Positions 42,535 through 51,979 of a stretch of 64,000 nt of DNA are shown here, piece after piece. The notes beneath the pieces were generated by a model that saw nothing but the letters and a program-made list of their open reading frames with translations, had not been told where the DNA came from and ran no database searches. Position 1 is the stretch's first letter. Each line of letters opens with the position of its first letter. The stretch covers positions 1-64,000 of the forward strand of contig WGMF01000033.1 in NCBI GenBank assembly GCA_016125215.1, written 5' to 3'. The translations under genes were made by a program, and so were the position numbers. Source of the stretch: Phycisphaera sp. GTDB taxonomy: Bacteria; Planctomycetota; Phycisphaerae; Phycisphaerales; Phycisphaeraceae.

Positions 42535-43056
42535 CTAACAATCGTTGCCGAGTTGTAAAAACCGCAGGCTGTCCGTTTGCGTGTCGAGCAGGGCCACGGA
42601 GTAGACCCGCGCCCGGAAGAGGGCACCGGGGTTGATGATGCGTGTGGTGCCCTTCCGGGCATCGAGCATGGCGTGGCTGTGGCCGTGACAGAGGTAGCGG
42701 GCCTTGTCCGTGATCGCCTTGGCCATGGCCTGTTCGTTGTCGCCATGAGTGAAGACGAGCGTGCCTTGGTCATCGGGCAGTTCGAGCGTGCCGGTGGGGT
42801 GGTCGACCGTGACCCCGACGGATTGGGCGTAGCGCGTCAGGCTCTGGATGTCCCAGTCGGTATTGCCGAAGACCAGACGGGCGGGGACGGGTTGGCCCTG
42901 TGCGTCAGCGGTGACCAGCTCGTCGATGACCTCGGACGTACCCACGTCGCCAAGGTGCAATAGCATCTGCGCGCCTTGCTCGATAAGCGTGGCCACGGCG
43001 CGGCGGGTGGTCAGTGCCCTTCCGTGGGAGTCCGAAAGCAGGCCGATCCGTGGCAA
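42535..43056 (-). CDS. YfcE/MJ0936-type metallophosphoesterase
   Basis: A 173-residue calcineurin-like phosphodiesterase. All five metal-binding motifs are present: SDSHG (residues 8-12), HLGDVG, FGNTDWD, THGDNE and HGHSH. Proteins of this type hydrolyse phosphodiesters such as bis-pNPP or cyclic nucleotides in vitro; the natural substrate is open. It is divergent from trpC with about 90 bases between. Confidence 0.9.
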   Translation of the reverse strand: MPRIGLLSDSHGRALTTRRAVATLIEQGAQMLLHLGDVGTSEVIDELVTADAQGQPVPARLVFGNTDWDIQSLTRYAQSVGVTVDHPTGTLELPDDQGTLVFTHGDNEQAMAKAITDKARYLCHGHSHAMLDARKGTTRIINPGALFRARVYSVALLDTQTDSLRFLQLGNDC

Positions 43057-43146
43057 CGTACGCTCCTGGGGTCTTTGCCAAGTTTATCGGCCAAATCGCT
43101 CCCGGCAAAAGTGGAATGCGTTGGCGCGGGGCATTATTCTTTCACG

Positions 43147-43962
43147 ATGCCCCAGCCGCCCGACATCCTGGCCAGGATCATTGCCGACAAACGCATCGAA
43201 GTCGCACAGGCCGCGGCAGGCGAACCGTTGGAATCGGTCCGGCTGCGTGCGCTGGACACCGAGCCGGCCCGCAACTTTTTTGCAGCGGTAACCCGGCCCA
43301 AGCGGTCCCTCCGCGTGATTGCCGAGGTCAAACGCGCAAGCCCGTCCGCGGGGCTGATCCGTGAAGACTTCGACCCTGTGAAAATCGCCCGGGCCTACCA
43401 CGACGCCGGCGCCGCGGCCATCAGTTGCCTGACCGATGAAAAATACTTCCAGGGGTCGCTCGATTACATCCAGCAAATCAAGGCCGCGGTCCCGCTGCCC
43501 GTGCTGCGCAAGGACTTCATCATCGACCCCTACCAGGTCTACGAGGCCCGCGCCGCAGGCGCCGACGCCATCCTGCTCATCGCCGAGTGTTTGGGCGAAG
43601 CCGAGTTGCTCGACCTGCTCATCCTGGCCACCGAACTGAAGATGACCACACTCGTTGAGGTCCACGACGTGGAGAACCTGCTCAAGGTCCGGCCTCACAT
43701 CGGCTTCCCCCACCCCTCTTACACCCTGTTAGGGATCAACAACCGCGACCTGCGCACCATGACCACCGACCTCTCGCACACCCTCCGCCTCGTCGAGATG
43801 GTCGAGAACCCCGACATCCTCGTGAGCGAGTCGGGCATCCGCACCCACGCCGACGTCCAGCGACTGGCCAACGCAGGCGTCCACCGCGTGCTCGTGGGCG
43901 AACACCTGATGCGGCAAGTGGACATCGGCTCCGCTCTGCGGGAGTTGATGGGGAGGAAGTGA
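43147..43962 (+). CDS. trpC: Indole-3-glycerol phosphate synthase
   Basis: A 271-residue TIM-barrel enzyme of tryptophan synthesis that closes the indole ring. Motifs include IAEVKRASPSAGLI (catalytic Lys), AISCLTDEKYFQGS, VLRKDFIIDPYQVYEARAAGAD and LLGINNRDLRTM, then SESGIRTHADV. Length is standard. No other trp gene is adjacent. The ATG at 43147 follows closely on a promoter-sized gap. Confidence 0.96.
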   Translation: MPQPPDILARIIADKRIEVAQAAAGEPLESVRLRALDTEPARNFFAAVTRPKRSLRVIAEVKRASPSAGLIREDFDPVKIARAYHDAGAAAISCLTDEKYFQGSLDYIQQIKAAVPLPVLRKDFIIDPYQVYEARAAGADAILLIAECLGEAELLDLLILATELKMTTLVEVHDVENLLKVRPHIGFPHPSYTLLGINNRDLRTMTTDLSHTLRLVEMVENPDILVSESGIRTHADVQRLANAGVHRVLVGEHLMRQVDIGSALRELMGRK

Positions 43963-43975
43963 CTGTTAGACTGGA

Positions 43976-44782
43976 TCATCCCCAGACGTCCACACTCAAG
44001 CCGTCGTACGCAATCATCACCCCCTCGGGTAGATTCGGCTCCAACTCCGCGTGGGCGATGTCGTGGGCGATGTGCGTCAGGTAAGCGCGTTTCGGTTTGA
44101 TCTGATCGATTTCGTGCAACGCCTGCTCGACGGTCATGTGCGTCGGGTGGTGGCGGTGACGAAGCGCATCGATCACCAGCACGTCGAGATTTTCGAGCAT
44201 CGGGTAACTCTCGGGCAAAAACGACGACACGTCCGTGCAATACGCCAGGCTCTTCCCACCGTAATCCACACGGAACCCGACGATGGGCAATCGCCCATGC
44301 ATGAGCGGGATCGGTGTCCACCTCGCGCCGTGCAGCTCGAACGGTCTGCCGACCACGACCTCGTGCGCCACGAGCGTGGCGACGAAAGACTGGTTCACGT
44401 TGTTGTGTGGCTCGAAGATGTAACGGAACATCTCGCGGAGAATCGTTGTGGTCCGCTTGTCCGCGTAGATGTCCAGGTGCGTGCCCATCGCGGCGTTGAA
44501 GCGGCGCAGGTCGTCGATCCCCAAAATGTGGTCCGCGTGGTTGTGCGTGAAACAGACCGCATCGAGCCGACCGATCCCGTGACGGAGCATCTGCAGCCGC
44601 ATCTCGGGCGCGGTGTCGATGAGGACTTGCGTCGGTGCAGAAGCGGCCGAGTAGCGGATGAGCACGCTCGGTCGGCTACGCTGGTCGCGTGGGTCGTCCG
44701 AATGACACACCGCACAGTCGCACCCGATCATCGGCACGCCGGCGCTGGTCCCCGTCCCGAGAAAAAGCAACTCAAAAGACAT
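43976..44782 (-). CDS. MBL-fold metallohydrolase, PhnP-like
   Basis: A 268-residue metallo-beta-lactamase fold protein. It begins LFLGTGTSAGVPMIGCDCAVC, with a Cys pair like that of PhnP's structural zinc site, and has the metal motif THNHADHILG (HxHxDH). SLAYCTDVSSF and the final THIAHD carry further ligands. PhnP is a cyclic phosphodiesterase; this protein could have that or another phosphodiester substrate. It is convergent with trpC. Confidence 0.85.
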   Translation of the reverse strand: MSFELLFLGTGTSAGVPMIGCDCAVCHSDDPRDQRSRPSVLIRYSAASAPTQVLIDTAPEMRLQMLRHGIGRLDAVCFTHNHADHILGIDDLRRFNAAMGTHLDIYADKRTTTILREMFRYIFEPHNNVNQSFVATLVAHEVVVGRPFELHGARWTPIPLMHGRLPIVGFRVDYGGKSLAYCTDVSSFLPESYPMLENLDVLVIDALRHRHHPTHMTVEQALHEIDQIKPKRAYLTHIAHDIAHAELEPNLPEGVMIAYDGLSVDVWG

Positions 44783-44794
44783 GCAAGGATTCTA

Positions 44795-45055
44795 CACCCA
44801 AGAGGTTTCACGCGGAGGTCGCAGCGAGCGCGAGGGAGAGAGAAGTTTCACACCAAGCACGCCAAGAGCGCCAAGATGTAAGGCGTTTAGAGTAGACATT
44901 TAGCCCGGTCGCTTGCGACCGGAGGGTCCATTTAGATCATCAATCATCAATCAGCAATCATCAATGGTCTTGCTCCTCTGACATCATCCACACCGGGTGC
45001 AACCCCCATCCCTCCCCACCCCACATCAGTCATCAGACATTAGACATCCCTCCCC
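44795..45055. repeat. Cluster of word repeats and a palindrome upstream of nuoI
   Basis: From left: TTTCACGCGGAGGTCGCAGC, then CACCAAGCACGCCAAGAGCG, then the palindrome CCGGTCGCttGCGACCGG (44905-44922), ATCATCAATCATCAATCAGC (44936 on), and CATCAGTCATCAGACATTAG (45027 on). Five repeat families met elsewhere in the window lie side by side here. No ORF between the MBL gene and nuoI. Confidence 0.7.
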
Positions 45056-45078
45056 TTCCCCCGCTATGATGCCCCACC

Positions 45079-45654
45079 ATGCCCAGCACACCCGAGCAAT
45101 ACTTCAAGGACCTGTGGAGCACGATCAAGTCGATCACGATCGGCCTGCGCATCACGCTCAAGTACATGTTTTCCAAGAGCGTCACCATCGACTACCCGTT
45201 CGAGAAGCTCGCCTTTGCCCCGCGTTTCCGGGGCATCCACGAATTCGAGGCCGACAAGTGCATCGCCTGCGACCAGTGTGCCAAGTCCTGCCCGGTGGAT
45301 TGCATCTACATCGACAAGTCCGCCCCCCGCAAGATCGACAAGAAGACGGGCAAGGCCGCCGGCGGCGAGCTTCTGCGCTACGCCATCGACTACCAGAAGT
45401 GCATGTTCTGCGCGTTGTGTACCGAGCCGTGCCCGACCGACTGCATCCACATGGGCAAGAACCACGACCTCTCGAGCTACTCACGCCACGAAATGATCGT
45501 CGAGTTTGCCGAGATCGACAAGAAGGGCCTGCGCACGCCGATCCCGCTCTGGGTCGAACGCAACGCGGGCACCATCGAGTGGGTTGCCAAGGAAAAAGAG
45601 CGCCTGGAAAAAGGCGAACTGGCCACCACCGCAGCCGACATCCCCTCGACTTGA
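45079..45654 (+). CDS. nuoI: NADH-quinone oxidoreductase subunit I (complex I, two 4Fe-4S)
   Basis: A 191-residue ferredoxin-like subunit that passes electrons through clusters N6a and N6b. Two binding motifs are seen: CIACDQCAKSCPVDCI and CMFCALCTEPCPTDCI. The N-terminal amphipathic stretch SIDYPFEKLAFAPRFRG is typical. The residues between the motifs include a Lys-rich insert (PRKIDKKTGKAAGG). It lies apart from nuoH and the other complex I genes. Confidence 0.95.
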   Translation: MPSTPEQYFKDLWSTIKSITIGLRITLKYMFSKSVTIDYPFEKLAFAPRFRGIHEFEADKCIACDQCAKSCPVDCIYIDKSAPRKIDKKTGKAAGGELLRYAIDYQKCMFCALCTEPCPTDCIHMGKNHDLSSYSRHEMIVEFAEIDKKGLRTPIPLWVERNAGTIEWVAKEKERLEKGELATTAADIPST

Positions 45655-45677
45655 TGCTCGTGGCCTAAGATGTCGGC

Positions 45678-46213
<536 letters not shown>

Positions 46214-46214
<1 letters not shown>

Positions 46215-46450
46215 CGGGTGTTTCACGCGGGGGCCGCAGAGAGCGCGGGGACCGGAAAAATTCACCCCAAGCCCGCCAAGGACGTCAAGGACGGGCGATC
46301 GCTCAAAGATTACCTCTGATTATCGATTCCCAATGGCAAACATCCTGTTCGCAGAGAATCATTCCTGATTTTCTTGGCGCTCTTGGCGAGCTTGGCGTGA
46401 AATCCATTCTCACCCTGCGCTCTCTGCGACCCCCGCGTGAAACTCCGGAA
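46214..46450. repeat. Large inverted word-repeat element
   Basis: The left arm TTTCACGCGGGGGCCGCAGA then CCCAAGCCCGCCAAGGACG; the right arm in reverse order CTTGGCGCTCTTGGCGAGCT and CTCTGCGACCCCCGCGTGAA. The arms pair over about 50-60 bases with gaps. It fills the gap between convergent genes (flavoprotein and tsaD). Confidence 0.7.
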
Positions 46451-46451
46451 T

Positions 46452-47555
46452 TCAAGTTGTCGCGATGGCTTCGAGGTCGAGCCTGTCGCTCTCTCCAGCC
46501 AGCAACCGCTCGTAAGCCAGCCCCGCGATCATCGCCGCGTTGTCCAGGCACAGGGACATCGGCGGGACCAGCGCCAAAAGGTTCAATTCCTCACCCAACG
46601 CGACCACGCCCTTGCGTAAGGCCGAGTTCGCGCTGACCCCCCCACCGACGAGGATAGCAAGGGGCCTCTTGCCCTGATCGGCCATGTGATCCACCGCCCA
46701 GTGGAGTTTGAGCAGGACCGTTTCCACCGCGGCCTTTTGGAATGACGCGGCGAGGTTGTACTTCTCCTGCTCGCTCAGGCCCTCGTGTGACCGTTCAAAG
46801 CGAGCCGACTTACCCCGGCCCACAGGCTGCCCGCGCACAGCGTACAACATCGCGGTCTTTAAGCCGCTGAACGAAAAATCCAGGCTGCCGGGGGCGAGCG
46901 TCGAGCGGGGGAGTGACACTTGATTAGGGTCGCCCCGCTGCGCGAGCTTGTCGAGCTTGGGCCCCCCGGGGAACGGCAGACCGAGCACGACCGCCGCCTT
47001 GTCGTACGCCTCCCCCACCGCGTCGTCGATGGACTTGCCGAGCAGTTCCATCTCCAGCGGTGAACGGACGGCGAAGAGGCTCGTGTGACCGCCGGAGACG
47101 ACAAGCCCCAGCGCGGGGTACATGTTCTGATTTGATGGCGTGAGGGTCTTGGCGTCACTTCCTGAACTTCCGGGGGTCATCGTGGCGGCATACAGATGAG
47201 CCTTGATATGGTCGATGCCGACAAGCGGCTTGCCCAGCGACCACGCCAGCGCTTTGGCGGCGCTCACGCCCACGAGCAGTGATCCGATCAACCCCGGTCG
47301 GTTGCCCACCGCAATCGCGTCGACCTCTTCGAGCGCGACGCCAGCTTCCTTGAGCGCCCCGTCGATCACGGGTGTGATGCGTTCGAGGTGTGCCCGGCTG
47401 GCGATCTCGGGCACGACGCCGGCGTATTCCGCGTGAAGGTCGTGCTGCGAAGCGATGATGTTCGACAACACCGTCCTGCCGTCGCGCACCACGGCCGCGG
47501 CGGTTTCATCACAACTGCTTTCGATGCCGAGGGTGAGCATGTTCTTTTCCATCAT
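46452..47555 (-). CDS. tsaD: tRNA N6-threonylcarbamoyladenosine transferase TsaD
   Basis: A 367-residue ASKHA-fold metalloenzyme that, with TsaB, TsaC and TsaE, makes t6A37 on ANN-reading tRNAs. It has LGIESSCDETAAAV at the N-terminus, the metal-binding HIKAH in GIDHIKAHLYA, and VVSGGHTSLFAV. A second ATG (MLTLGIES) five codons in may be the true start. It lies 6 bases after the end of mgtE, an apparent operon. Confidence 0.95.
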   Translation of the reverse strand: MMEKNMLTLGIESSCDETAAAVVRDGRTVLSNIIASQHDLHAEYAGVVPEIASRAHLERITPVIDGALKEAGVALEEVDAIAVGNRPGLIGSLLVGVSAAKALAWSLGKPLVGIDHIKAHLYAATMTPGSSGSDAKTLTPSNQNMYPALGLVVSGGHTSLFAVRSPLEMELLGKSIDDAVGEAYDKAAVVLGLPFPGGPKLDKLAQRGDPNQVSLPRSTLAPGSLDFSFSGLKTAMLYAVRGQPVGRGKSARFERSHEGLSEQEKYNLAASFQKAAVETVLLKLHWAVDHMADQGKRPLAILVGGGVSANSALRKGVVALGEELNLLALVPPMSLCLDNAAMIAGLAYERLLAGESDRLDLEAIATT

Positions 47556-47561
47556 CCTGTC

Positions 47562-48956
47562 TTAGCCGACGGGCGTCACTGTGGGCAGGTAGGGAATAAT
47601 AATCAATCTCGCAAAAAGAATGGTGAGGAAGAAGCCACACATATCGGTACACGTGGTGAGTATCGGCCCGGACGCCAGCGCGGGATCGAACTTGAGTTTT
47701 TTAAGCAACAGCGGCACGCACCCGCCGACGCACACCGCGACGATCGAGTTGATCATCATCGCCAGCCCGATCACGACGCCGATCATCCCGAACTCGTGCC
47801 CGCGCATGAGCCAGGCGATCAGCCCCACCAGCAGGCCGAGCACGATGCCGTTGAACATCCCGACCGTGATCTCCTTGAAAAGCGTGCGTACCGCGTCCTG
47901 GGGTTTGACCAGGCCCAGCGAGAGCTCACGCATACTCACGGCCACCGCCTGGTTGCCCGCACAACCGGACATGTCGCTGAGGATCGGCAGGAATATCGCC
48001 AGCGCGGTGACTTTTTCGATGACCCACTCGTTGCTGGCAATGACGCTGACAGCCACGAGGTTGAGCAGGATGTTGGGCACGAGAAACGCCAGTCGCCGAA
48101 TGGTGCGTGAGCTTGTGGACATGGTGCGCAGCTCTTCGCCGCCGATGATGCCGCCCAACCGCATCAGGGCTTTATCAGACCGTTCGCCCAACGCCTCGTT
48201 GACCGCGGCGCGTCGCACGACGCCAATGAGCCTGCCGTGCTCGTCGAGCACGGGCGCCGCGAAGAACTGGAACTTGTCAAAAAACTCCTCAAGCTCGTCG
48301 AGCGAAGCCTCCGCGACGACGGTCACGGGGTTGGGGAGCATCACTTCGGTGACGGGCTTGGAGTGGGGCGCGAGCACGAGGTCGCGCAACCGCACGACAC
48401 CGCGGAGCGTGTGTGTGTCTTTGGCAATGACATAGACGTATTGCACGTCGTAGGCGGCGTATTCGTCGGCGTTCCTACGCAGGTCCTGGATCACCTGCTC
48501 GGCGCGCTGGTCGTCGGTGAAAGCGAGGTACTCGGTAATCATCAGGCCGCCGGCGGTGTCCTTGCCGTACTTCGAGAGCAGCCGCACGTCGGCGCGTTCT
48601 TCGGGCGAGAGCTTTTCGATGATGGCGTCGGCCTCGTCGGTGTCGAGTTCCGCGATGAGGTCGGCCTGTTCATCGCTGGGCATTTCCTCGATGATCGCGG
48701 CCGCTTTTTCAGCCGGCAGGTCTTCGATGATCTCCGCCGCCTGCGCGTGGGTCAGCTCGTCGAGCACCCTGGCCGCGACCTCGTGCGAGACGAGCATGAG
48801 CAGCCTGCCCCAGTGTTCGGAATCGAGTCGGGAGATGGCGCGGGCCATCTCGCCCGAGGGCAGGTCGTGGAGAAACGCCTCGAGCTCGGCGGTCTGTTCC
48901 TGATCGATGAACCGGGCGATCTGTTCCCAGGGTTGCAGGAGAGTTGTCTCGGCCAT
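47562..48956 (-). CDS. mgtE: Magnesium transporter MgtE
   Basis: A 464-residue Mg2+ channel/transporter. In order: an N domain of repeated helices (LPAEKAAAIIEEMPSDEQADLIAEL), two CBS domains (YGKDTAGGLMITEYLAF opens the first), and a C-terminal five-helix pore with SDMSGCAGNQAV. The acidic residues of the N/CBS interface that sense Mg2+ are present. It precedes tsaD with a six-base gap and follows the DUF2721 gene. Confidence 0.94.
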   Translation of the reverse strand: MAETTLLQPWEQIARFIDQEQTAELEAFLHDLPSGEMARAISRLDSEHWGRLLMLVSHEVAARVLDELTHAQAAEIIEDLPAEKAAAIIEEMPSDEQADLIAELDTDEADAIIEKLSPEERADVRLLSKYGKDTAGGLMITEYLAFTDDQRAEQVIQDLRRNADEYAAYDVQYVYVIAKDTHTLRGVVRLRDLVLAPHSKPVTEVMLPNPVTVVAEASLDELEEFFDKFQFFAAPVLDEHGRLIGVVRRAAVNEALGERSDKALMRLGGIIGGEELRTMSTSSRTIRRLAFLVPNILLNLVAVSVIASNEWVIEKVTALAIFLPILSDMSGCAGNQAVAVSMRELSLGLVKPQDAVRTLFKEITVGMFNGIVLGLLVGLIAWLMRGHEFGMIGVVIGLAMMINSIVAVCVGGCVPLLLKKLKFDPALASGPILTTCTDMCGFFLTILFARLIIIPYLPTVTPVG

Positions 48957-49044
48957 GGCATTCTCACGGACGGTTGGGGTGAGAGGGTCTTGATAGCGCA
49001 GCGGTGTTGATCGGGTGGCGTTGATAAGAGAACGGGCCGGGCCG

Positions 49045-49563
49045 TCAGGCCTGACGCAGCAGGTTTTGCAGTCTTTCGAGCGAGTCCTGTTCGAGGTCGA
49101 CGGGTTCGAGGCTGCGTGAGAGTTCGATCATCGCCAGCACAACCCCGACGAGCATGGTGAGCACGCCGACGACAAAGAGCGCCAGCGCCGCGGTGATGGT
49201 CTGGTTGTGGACCAGCGACATGCCGATGGCCAGCGAGCACAGGAGCATCATGGCCACCGTCCCGAGCAGGCACATCACCGACGCGCGCAACAACCGTGCC
49301 CGGTCCATCAGACGTTTGACCTGCAGTTCGAGCGTCTGCAGTCGCTCGCGCAGGATGGCTTGATCTTTGTTTGACGTGCCCCGGTCCGATCCGTTTCCCA
49401 GTTGCCGATGGGTGGTGAGTTGTTCGTGGTGGAAGCTGCGCATGCGTGAGACCACCACAGCCAGGCGGTTGTAGAGCGCCAATGACAACAGGCCACAGGC
49501 CGAGATCATCACGACCGGGGCGACGAGTTGGCCGATCACCGCGGGGGCGGTTTCGTAATTCAT
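49045..49563 (-). CDS. DUF2721 family membrane protein
   Basis: A 172-residue membrane protein with three helices. The first, APVVMISACGLLSLALYNRL, leads into VVSRMRSFHHEQL, the DUF2721 signature region; a coiled segment (LRERLQTLELQVKRLMDRA) precedes the last two helices. Function is unknown. It sits between surE and mgtE on the same strand. Confidence 0.75.
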   Translation of the reverse strand: MNYETAPAVIGQLVAPVVMISACGLLSLALYNRLAVVVSRMRSFHHEQLTTHRQLGNGSDRGTSNKDQAILRERLQTLELQVKRLMDRARLLRASVMCLLGTVAMMLLCSLAIGMSLVHNQTITAALALFVVGVLTMLVGVVLAMIELSRSLEPVDLEQDSLERLQNLLRQA

Positions 49564-49603
49564 GGCGATATTCTATCGCGGCGGGCGTGCGTGGAGCGGT
49601 CGG

Positions 49604-50437
49604 CTATTTCGATCCGGTTTGATCGGCCATGTAGTCCCGCCACGCGTCGAGCCTGTCGTGGGCGGTGGCGTCGTTGCGCAGGGGTGTGAGCGTGGCAAAG
49701 CCGGCCAAGAGCGCGTCGACATCGCAGTCGGGCGGGTTGTGCATGAAGCTGAAACTGTCCGACGCCTTGAAGACCCATGAGCGTGGCTGGTCGTCGGCGT
49801 CCCACAGGCCCGGCGAAGTGTGTCGAGGCTCGACTTCGTACCGATCCACGAGCGGGCTTTCCGAGGCCGGCACTGTACGCAGGCCCCGCGGGGGAACAAG
49901 GTCGTCACTCACAGGCAGGTTCAGGTTCAAAACCGACCGGGGTGAGATCGGGCCGATCACGAGTTGGTCGATGTACCGCCTTGCGTGCTGCGCAGCGAAT
50001 CCCCACTGAGTTCGGCGGGGGTCACGGATGTGCAGGCTCACCGCGATGGAGGGGATATCGAGCAGCGCCGCCTCACGCGCCGCCGCCACGGTGCCCGAGT
50101 AGTGGACGTTGACCCCGATGTTCGCGCCGCTGTTCATGCCGGAGACGACGAGGTCGATCTTGCCCTTGACCAGGTGCGTTACGGCGAGCTTGACGCAGTC
50201 GGCCGGCATCGCATCGACCGCGACGCCGTCAAACAAAGTGTTAGAGGGGTTATCCGGGTCGGCGATCCGACGGGTCCTGGCGGTGATCGGTCGGTGGAAC
50301 GTCACGCCGTGCCCCGACGCGGAGCGAACCGACGAGGGCGCCACGACGCGCACGTCGCCCAGCGACCGGATGGCTTGGTATAGCGCCGCCAGCCCGGGCG
50401 CGTCGATGCCGTCGTCGTTGGTTAAAAGGATCAGCAC
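49604..50437 (-). CDS. surE: 5'/3'-nucleotidase SurE
   Basis: A 277-residue metal-dependent nucleotidase that removes phosphate from nucleoside monophosphates and helps in survival under stress. The metal motif LLTNDDGIDAPG is at the N-terminus and VVSGMNSGANIGVNVHYSGTV completes the active site. The C-terminus is slightly long. It follows the DUF62 gene within 34 bases. Confidence 0.94.
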   Translation of the reverse strand: MLILLTNDDGIDAPGLAALYQAIRSLGDVRVVAPSSVRSASGHGVTFHRPITARTRRIADPDNPSNTLFDGVAVDAMPADCVKLAVTHLVKGKIDLVVSGMNSGANIGVNVHYSGTVAAAREAALLDIPSIAVSLHIRDPRRTQWGFAAQHARRYIDQLVIGPISPRSVLNLNLPVSDDLVPPRGLRTVPASESPLVDRYEVEPRHTSPGLWDADDQPRSWVFKASDSFSFMHNPPDCDVDALLAGFATLTPLRNDATAHDRLDAWRDYMADQTGSK

Positions 50438-50470
50438 GGTTTCACCGGGCAGATGATACCGCCAACGGGG

Positions 50471-51265
50471 TCAGGTTTTTTCGAGTGTGATGACCGCGCC
50501 GCGTGAGACGCCCAGTGATTGCGCGGCGTTGCCGTCTCGCACCGCGACCTCCAGATAGCCCGACGACCCGACATAGGCCACCAGTCGATCCGGCTCGACA
50601 TCGCTGAAGGTCTTGTGGATGCCAAGCACGGTGGTCAGCCCGACCGCGATGCGGATGTCGGTCGGCTGGACCTCTTTGACCCATTGATTGAGTCGCGCAG
50701 CGTTGAGATTGGTGACGAGGTTGCCAAATGAATCGACCGCGATGACCTGGACGGCCAGGACGTTGCCCAGTTCCTCGGGTTTGGGGATGTCGATGCGGAC
50801 AAGGTCGGAGACGGGTGAACCGATTTGCTCGAGCGCAACGCCGTTTGCGATGTGCGCCGCGACGGGGGCAAAGATGTCCCGGCCGTGGAACGTGTGGCTG
50901 GTCTGGTGGCGGTGGTATCGCGGGTTGTCGAGGCACACGGCGGATTGGAGGTGCGTGCGTTCGAGCACCGTGGTGAACAGGCCGTTGTCGGGGCCAATGA
51001 AATAGCCCGCATCGGTGCGGATCGCAATGGCCCGCCTGTTGCTGCCCACGCCGGGGTCGACCACCGCGACGTGGACCGAGCCGTTGGGGAAGACACCGAG
51101 GACCGCCTCAAGTGTGACCGCGCCGCTGAGGATGTCGTGCCGTTCGACGGTGTGACAGAAGTCCACGATCGGCTGGTTGGGGTTCAGAGCCAGGATCGCG
51201 CCTTTCATCTGACCGACGAAGGTGCCGACCTGGCCGAAGTCGGTGGTGAGTGTGATGACGGTCAT
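50471..51265 (-). CDS. SAM hydrolase / SAM hydroxide adenosyltransferase (DUF62)
   Basis: A 264-residue protein of the duf-62 family, related to fluorinase and chlorinase but using water to split S-adenosylmethionine into adenosine and methionine. It has TLTTDFGQVGTFVGQMKG at the N-terminus, VHVAVVDPGVGSNRRAI, FIGPDNGLFTTVL and a C-terminal DSFGNLVTNL motif. The residues expected for water activation (Asp-Arg-His) seem compatible but were not aligned. It starts the surE-mgtE-tsaD run. Confidence 0.9.
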   Translation of the reverse strand: MTVITLTTDFGQVGTFVGQMKGAILALNPNQPIVDFCHTVERHDILSGAVTLEAVLGVFPNGSVHVAVVDPGVGSNRRAIAIRTDAGYFIGPDNGLFTTVLERTHLQSAVCLDNPRYHRHQTSHTFHGRDIFAPVAAHIANGVALEQIGSPVSDLVRIDIPKPEELGNVLAVQVIAVDSFGNLVTNLNAARLNQWVKEVQPTDIRIAVGLTTVLGIHKTFSDVEPDRLVAYVGSSGYLEVAVRDGNAAQSLGVSRGAVITLEKT

Positions 51266-51415
51266 GGCGTGGGTATTTTAGCCTGAACGGGGCGGGGGTT
51301 GGGGAATAGTTGGCGCGACGTGCGGGTTGGATGGTGAGATGCCTACAATAGCCCACCCCACGCAGCGGGCATGGGGGGCAAACCTCTAGACGGATCAAAC
51401 TTCAAGGAGTCAGTC

Positions 51416-51973
51416 ATGCGCAAGGTTCTCACGTGGGCGGTGGCGGTGATCGGGGTGATGGGTCTTGGCGTTGCCAACCTGCACGCGCAGGGGTATTCAC
51501 TCGATACAGCCCATACCGCGGTGGTCTTCAAGATCAAACACATGGGCTACAGCCACACCTACGGCCGCTTCAACGACATCGCCGGCTCGATCACCACGGG
51601 CGACGCCCCGTCCTTCGAGTTCACCATCAAGACCGCCAGCGTCGATACCCACAACGACAAACGCGACGAGCACCTGCGCAGCCCCGACTTTTTCAACGTC
51701 CGACAGTTCCCCGTCATCACGTTCAAATCCACCAAGGCCACCCCCACCGACACGGGCTACGACCTCGAGGGCGACCTGACCCTCATGGGCGTGACCAAGC
51801 CCCTGACCGTCAAGCTCGTCAAAAACGCCGAGGGCAAGGACCCGTGGGGCAAAGAGCGCGACGGCTTCGACACCGAGTTCACCATCAAGCGCAGCGACTT
51901 CGGCATGGACAAGATGCTCGAGAACATCGGCGACGATGTCCACCTCTACGTGAGCTTCGAGGGCATCAAGTAA
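51416..51973 (+). CDS. Secreted YceI family lipid-binding protein
   Basis: A 185-residue lipocalin-like protein exported by a signal peptide (VLTWAVAVIGVMGLGVANLHA, cleavage before QGYSLD). YSLDTAHTAVVFKIKHMGYS and DLEGDLTLMGVTKPLTVKLV are family motifs. YceI proteins bind polyprenoid or amide lipids in the periplasm. AAGGAG lies six bases before the ATG, the best SD in this part of the window. Six bases separate it from the next gene. Confidence 0.92.
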   Translation: MRKVLTWAVAVIGVMGLGVANLHAQGYSLDTAHTAVVFKIKHMGYSHTYGRFNDIAGSITTGDAPSFEFTIKTASVDTHNDKRDEHLRSPDFFNVRQFPVITFKSTKATPTDTGYDLEGDLTLMGVTKPLTVKLVKNAEGKDPWGKERDGFDTEFTIKRSDFGMDKMLENIGDDVHLYVSFEGIK

Positions 51974-51979
51974 CCCGCC

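Noticed and set aside
44936-44967. CRISPR array from the ATCATCAAT repeats
   Set aside because: Units are too short and contiguous; there are no spacers and no cas genes in the window.
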